Assembly (NCBI GenBank): GCA_947441745.1
Contig: CANEUJ010000055.1
Span: 1-10,002 of the forward strand
DNA: 10,002 bases
Direction of reading: 5' to 3'
Source: Neisseriaceae bacterium
GTDB taxonomy: Bacteria > Pseudomonadota > Gammaproteobacteria > Burkholderiales > UBA11063
Every line of letters begins with the position of its first letter. Position 1 is the stretch's first letter. The notes under the pieces are model-generated. The model was not told the origin of the DNA, did not search any database, and saw only the letters and a program-made list of their open reading frames with translations. Shown here piece by piece: positions 6,330 through 10,002 of the stretch. The translations under genes and the position numbers were made by a program.

Positions 6330-9002
6330 TTATTTCTCCCTATTTTTAAGTACATTTAGTACAATACTTAAATCATGCTTTGCATCAGATAACCGCTTTT
6401 GCATATTTAATAGTGCACCACTTAATTTATTAACATCCACGCCACCCGCTTGGGCAATTTCAGGTCTTCCACCACCTTTACCACCCACTTGTAAAGCTAA
6501 GTCATTTACAATATTACCCGCTTTATATTTAACTGAAATATCTTTAGTAACTCCAACTACAAGATTTCCTTTATCGCCATTTTTAACACCCAAAATTACA
6601 ATGCCAGTAACTAATCTATTTTTTAGCTCTTCAACTAATTCTATCATTACCTTATTGTCCATATCATTTAGTTCTAGCACTAATAATTTACCAATACCAT
6701 CAATATCAATAGCACGAGATAAATATTGACCAGCTTGTAAAACTGCAATCTTCGAATTTAATTCATCAATTTGTTTACCTAGGAGTTTATTATCTCGTAA
6801 AACTCCATCTACTTTTTCAGCAATGATATCATTGGTTTGAGCTTTTAATTCACCCCTTAGATTATCAAGGATTTTCATATTTTTTTGCATACGTTCTAAA
6901 GATTTTTCACCAGTAACAGCTTCAATACGTCTAACACCACTAGCAATTCCAATTTCACTAATAATACTAAAAAACCCAATATCTCCTGTGCGAGTCACAT
7001 GTGTGCCTCCACATAGCTCTGTCGAAAAACTCCCCATCTGAATCACTCTAACATCTGATGCATATTTTTCACCAAAAAGTGCCATTGCTCCTTGTTTGAT
7101 AGCTTCATCATAACTCATAAGATTTGTAGTTACGGGATAATTCATCATTATCACATGATTGACTATTCGTTCAATTTCTTCAATTTGTTCTTTAGTAACA
7201 GGCTTATCATTAGCAAAATCAAAACGTGTATAATCACTACATACCAAAGATCCTTTTTGTGTAGCGTGAACACCAACTACTTCATGTAGTGCCTTATGTA
7301 ATAAATGGGTTACCGAATGATTACGAGCAGTAGCTAAACGCTTATGTAGATCGTATGTCGCACTAACAGTATCTCCGACCTTAAGAGAGCCAATAACCAA
7401 ATTACCAATATGCCCAAATACAGCAGGACGGATTTTTTGAGTATCACTAATTTCAAATAATACCGCACCTCCATCAATTTGGATAACTCCAACGTCCCCA
7501 ATTTGCCCACCACTCTCAGCGTAAAACACAGTTTGATCAAGTACTACAACTCCAGATTCTCCAGAATTTAATGTATCTACTGGTTGATTATTGCAATATA
7601 GTGCAACTACACGAGCTTCAATATTGTTTTCATTATAACCAATAAACCCAGTATCACACCCAGTATATTCTAAACTAGTTCCCGCTTTAAATTTACCTGC
7701 GGCTTTCGCCATTTCTTTTTGTTTTTGCATACCAATATCAAAACCAGTAATATCTACAGTGATATTATGCTCACGACACACATCTTCAGTTAAATCTAGT
7801 GGAAAGCCATAAGTATCATATAGTTTAAAGGCTATATCTCCTGATAAAACCTTCGTTGTTAACTGGAGTTTTTCAAGTGCATTTAGAAGCATCTCCATAC
7901 CATTTTCAATAGTTTGGAAGAAGTTTTTCTCTTCCTGCAATATTGTAGTTTCAATCTTTTGTTGATTTTGCTTCAATTCAGGATAAGCCCCCCCCATCTG
8001 AACTACAAGGGTATTAACCAATTTATGTAAAAATGCTGATTTCTTCCCAAGTTTATAACCATGGCGAATAGCACGACGAATAATTCGGCGTAGTACATAA
8101 CCACGACCTTCATTTGAAGGTATAGCTCCATCAGCTATTAAGAATGATATTGAACGAATATGATCCGCCAAAACCTTTAGTGACGAGTTATTCATATCTG
8201 AACAAGAAGTAACTTCACCTGCTGATTTGATTAAAGCAATAAATAAATCAATGTCATAGTTGCTATTAACATGTTGCATCACCGCTGAAATACGCTCTAA
8301 ACCCATACCAGTATCCACTGATGGTTTTGGAAGTGGGTGCAATACACCTTTAGCATCGCGATTAAACTGCATAAACACACAGTTCCAGATTTCTATAAAC
8401 CTATCCCCATCTTCGTTAGGGGTTCCAGGTAAGCCTCCAAATATATGCTCTCCATGATCATAAAATATTTCAGTACAAGGCCCACATGGCCCAGTTTCGC
8501 CCATCTGCCAAAAATTATCTGATCCACCACCTGATTTATCACCTATTCTGATAATCTTATCATCTGCCAAACCAATAGTCTTACTCCAGATATCAAAAGC
8601 TTCATCATCAGTATAGTAAACTGTAACATACAGTTTACTTTGAGGTAGTTTTAGTACAACGGTCAAAAACTCCCAAGCAAATGTGATTGCCTCAAGTTTG
8701 AAATAATCACCAAAACTAAAATTACCTAACATTTCAAAAAAAGTATGATGGCGTGCAGTATATCCTACATTTTCTAAATCATTATGCTTTCCACCTGCAC
8801 GAACACATTTTTGTGATGAAGTTGCTCTTACATACTCACGTTTATCTAGGCCAAGAAACACATCTTTAAACTGATTCATCCCCGCATTAGTAAACAATAA
8901 TGTTGGGTCATCATGGGGAATAAGGGAGCTTGATGTAACAACAGTATGCCCCTTTGATGCAAAATAATCCACAAACTCTTTTCTAATCTCATTAACTTGC
9001 AT
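6330..9002 (-). CDS. alaS: Alanyl-tRNA synthetase
   Basis: This class II synthetase attaches alanine to tRNA-Ala and edits mischarged Ser- and Gly-tRNA. It is full length at 890 residues. The catalytic core has motif 1 near 25-50, motif 2 RHHTFFEMLGN (84-94) and motif 3 GMGLER (232-237). The tRNA-recognition region follows to about 450. The editing domain carries the zinc site H562-x3-H566 and C664GGTH668, with the GG hinge intact. A helical coiled segment (about 705-760) leads to the C-Ala domain with its Gly-rich GGKGGGRP signature (840-847). The start is supported by AAGAAGG at 9008-9014, five bases before the ATG, and matches the usual family N-terminus (NEIRKEF). It is the middle gene of a tight - strand operon, 12 nt after a DAACS transporter and with zero spacing to a CCP-like carboxypeptidase. 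No missing residues or frameshifts were seen. Confidence 0.98.
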   Translation of the reverse strand: MQVNEIRKEFVDYFASKGHTVVTSSSLIPHDDPTLLFTNAGMNQFKDVFLGLDKREYVRATSSQKCVRAGGKHNDLENVGYTARHHTFFEMLGNFSFGDYFKLEAITFAWEFLTVVLKLPQSKLYVTVYYTDDEAFDIWSKTIGLADDKIIRIGDKSGGGSDNFWQMGETGPCGPCTEIFYDHGEHIFGGLPGTPNEDGDRFIEIWNCVFMQFNRDAKGVLHPLPKPSVDTGMGLERISAVMQHVNSNYDIDLFIALIKSAGEVTSCSDMNNSSLKVLADHIRSISFLIADGAIPSNEGRGYVLRRIIRRAIRHGYKLGKKSAFLHKLVNTLVVQMGGAYPELKQNQQKIETTILQEEKNFFQTIENGMEMLLNALEKLQLTTKVLSGDIAFKLYDTYGFPLDLTEDVCREHNITVDITGFDIGMQKQKEMAKAAGKFKAGTSLEYTGCDTGFIGYNENNIEARVVALYCNNQPVDTLNSGESGVVVLDQTVFYAESGGQIGDVGVIQIDGGAVLFEISDTQKIRPAVFGHIGNLVIGSLKVGDTVSATYDLHKRLATARNHSVTHLLHKALHEVVGVHATQKGSLVCSDYTRFDFANDKPVTKEQIEEIERIVNHVIMMNYPVTTNLMSYDEAIKQGAMALFGEKYASDVRVIQMGSFSTELCGGTHVTRTGDIGFFSIISEIGIASGVRRIEAVTGEKSLERMQKNMKILDNLRGELKAQTNDIIAEKVDGVLRDNKLLGKQIDELNSKIAVLQAGQYLSRAIDIDGIGKLLVLELNDMDNKVMIELVEELKNRLVTGIVILGVKNGDKGNLVVGVTKDISVKYKAGNIVNDLALQVGGKGGGRPEIAQAGGVDVNKLSGALLNMQKRLSDAKHDLSIVLNVLKNREK
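6336..6341 (-). promoter_or_regulatory. Shine-Dalgarno of the carboxypeptidase gene, inside alaS
   Basis: Read on the - strand, AGGGAG lies six bases upstream of the carboxypeptidase ATG and falls within the last codons of alaS. The alaS stop TAA occupies the three bases directly before that ATG. Ribosomes finishing alaS would stop on top of the next start, so reinitiation coupling is likely. Confidence 0.75.
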
Positions 9003-9007
9003 ATAAA

Positions 9008-9014
9008 CCTTCTT
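9008..9014 (-). promoter_or_regulatory. alaS: Ribosome binding site of alaS
   Basis: AAGAAGG on the - strand lies directly after the upstream transporter's TAA (9015-9017) and five bases before the alaS ATG. It fills almost the whole 12-nt intergenic space, leaving no room for a separate promoter there. Confidence 0.75.
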
Positions 9015-10002
9015 TTATTTAATTAAACCACTGTCTTCTTTATAGTTTTTATTTATAATAACGGCACAAACACCCGAACCAGTAACATTTGTCATCGTTC
9101 GCATCATATCGATAACTTTATCAATCCCAATTACTAAAGCTAAACCCTCTAATGGTAAACCAACACTTACCAATACTACAGTTGCCATTATAGATGCTGT
9201 TCCAGGCACTCCTGCTGTACCAATTGTAGCTATTGCTGAAGTTAGTACTATCATAATATATTGCTGTATTGATAAATCAATATGAAAAATATTTGCAGTT
9301 AATATACATACTATTGCTGGATAAATTGCACCACATCCATCCATCTTCATTGTAGCCCCAAGAGGAGCAACAAAACCTGCTACTTGCTCACGAATATTAA
9401 CTCTATCAACTAAGGTCTCTAACGTTACTGGCAATGTACCAAGACTTGAAGAAGTTGTAAAAGCTGTAATCATTGCTGGCCAAAATTCTTTAAAGAAGAG
9501 ATAAGGATTTTTTTTGGCAACAACTATCAATAATACTGCATAAATACACAATTGAGCTACACAAGCAAGATAAATCGCAATAATAAATTTAACTAATGGC
9601 AATAAAGTGGCGATGCCATATTCATTACCAATTGGCACAACAAGGGCAAAAATACCAATAGGTGACATACGAATAATTACACGAGTAATCTTAAACATTG
9701 TATGAGAAAACTCGTCAAAAAAATTACGTAAATTCTTACCTTTCTCATGAAGCGATGTAAGAGCTATCCCAAAAAATATAGCAAATATAATCACTGGAAT
9801 TACTTTGCCATCAGCAATATCTTTAATCAAATTACCAGGAACCATATTAAGTAATGTATTTGCTATAGTAGGTATTTCTCGTGGCGTATAATGAGAAACT
9901 AATTGTGGATCAAGTTGGAGATTACTTCCAGGGTTAAAGATAGCCCCAACTATTACCCCAACGCTACTAGCCAAAAGTGCAGTTATTACAAACCATACCA
10001 AA
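9015..10002 (-). CDS. Dicarboxylate/amino acid:cation symporter (DAACS family), N-terminus cut by window edge
   Basis: This is an inner-membrane symporter for an amino acid or dicarboxylate. About 328 C-terminal residues are visible; family members are usually 400-430 residues, so roughly 80 N-terminal residues lie beyond the edge. The TTG at the edge is an internal Leu codon, not a start. Counting from the edge, landmarks are HP1 TTSSSLGTLP (182-191), TM7 KMDGCGAIYP (219-228), HP2 GTAGVPGT (261-268) and TM8 D294, D298, R301, T302, N305. D298 and R301 match the GltPh substrate residues D394 and R397. The usual NMDG is KMDG, a Lys replacing the cation-site Asn, and the D405 position is Ser309. 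The CGAIYP form recalls the TcyP/YdjN cystine branch, so the substrate is open. It is the first visible gene of the alaS operon and a distant paralogue of the transporter at 3734-4954. Confidence 0.92.
   Translation of the reverse strand, partial: LVWFVITALLASSVGVIVGAIFNPGSNLQLDPQLVSHYTPREIPTIANTLLNMVPGNLIKDIADGKVIPVIIFAIFFGIALTSLHEKGKNLRNFFDEFSHTMFKITRVIIRMSPIGIFALVVPIGNEYGIATLLPLVKFIIAIYLACVAQLCIYAVLLIVVAKKNPYLFFKEFWPAMITAFTTSSSLGTLPVTLETLVDRVNIREQVAGFVAPLGATMKMDGCGAIYPAIVCILTANIFHIDLSIQQYIMIVLTSAIATIGTAGVPGTASIMATVVLVSVGLPLEGLALVIGIDKVIDMMRTMTNVTGSGVCAVIINKNYKEDSGLIK

Noticed and set aside
6244..6729. 161-codon + strand open frame over the alaS/carboxypeptidase junction
   Set aside because: It runs antisense to two confidently assigned genes, and its Pro/Ser/Thr-rich product looks like a reverse-frame artefact.
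9999..10001. TTG at the right edge as the transporter start
   Set aside because: The visible protein begins inside a membrane segment and lacks the N-terminal helices of the family, so the gene continues beyond the window.

Overview
The window is an AT-rich stretch of bacterial chromosome. A lipoprotein signal peptide with Gly at +2, an alanyl-tRNA synthetase of ordinary bacterial layout, a cytosolic-carboxypeptidase-like M14 enzyme and short 'GGATCCCAGC...GCTGGGATGACGG' intergenic repeats suggest a low-GC gammaproteobacterium. The overall feel is Francisella-like (Francisellaceae/Fastidiosibacteraceae). This placement comes from pattern recognition, not from a search, and is only moderately secure.

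Layout. (1) Positions 1-83 hold a plausible promoter and ribosome binding site on the + strand. (2) Positions 84-3644 (+) encode a 1186-residue predicted surface lipoprotein. It has about seven Ig-like beta-sandwich domains, most with a Cys pair, followed by ten 22-residue BspA-type (LRR_5) leucine-rich repeats. (3) Positions 3645-3733 are a short convergent intergenic gap with only weak hairpins. (4) Everything from 3734 to the right edge is on the - strand. In transcription order it is a DAACS-family transporter cut by the window edge (9015-10002), alaS (6330-9002), an M14 zinc carboxypeptidase of the CCP type (5199-6329), a 244-bp gap filled with repeats, and a second, divergent DAACS transporter (3734-4954).

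The first three - strand genes look like one operon. The transporter stop lies 12 nt before the alaS ATG. The alaS TAA directly abuts the carboxypeptidase ATG, whose Shine-Dalgarno sequence lies inside alaS. The last transporter is separated by a hairpin, a 21-bp tandem repeat and other short repeats, so its co-transcription is uncertain.

Functionally, the right side reads as amino-acid handling: two glutamate/dicarboxylate-type symporters, an enzyme that trims C-terminal residues from peptides or proteins, and a tRNA charging enzyme. The left side is an independent cell-envelope gene. The most notable points are the loss of usually conserved cation-binding residues in both transporters (at different positions), signs of recent repeat duplication in the LRR lipoprotein, the zero-gap coupling of alaS to the CCP gene, and an intergenic hairpin whose 3' arm is present in four tandem copies. 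No RNA genes, insertion sequences, CRISPR arrays or phage genes were seen.
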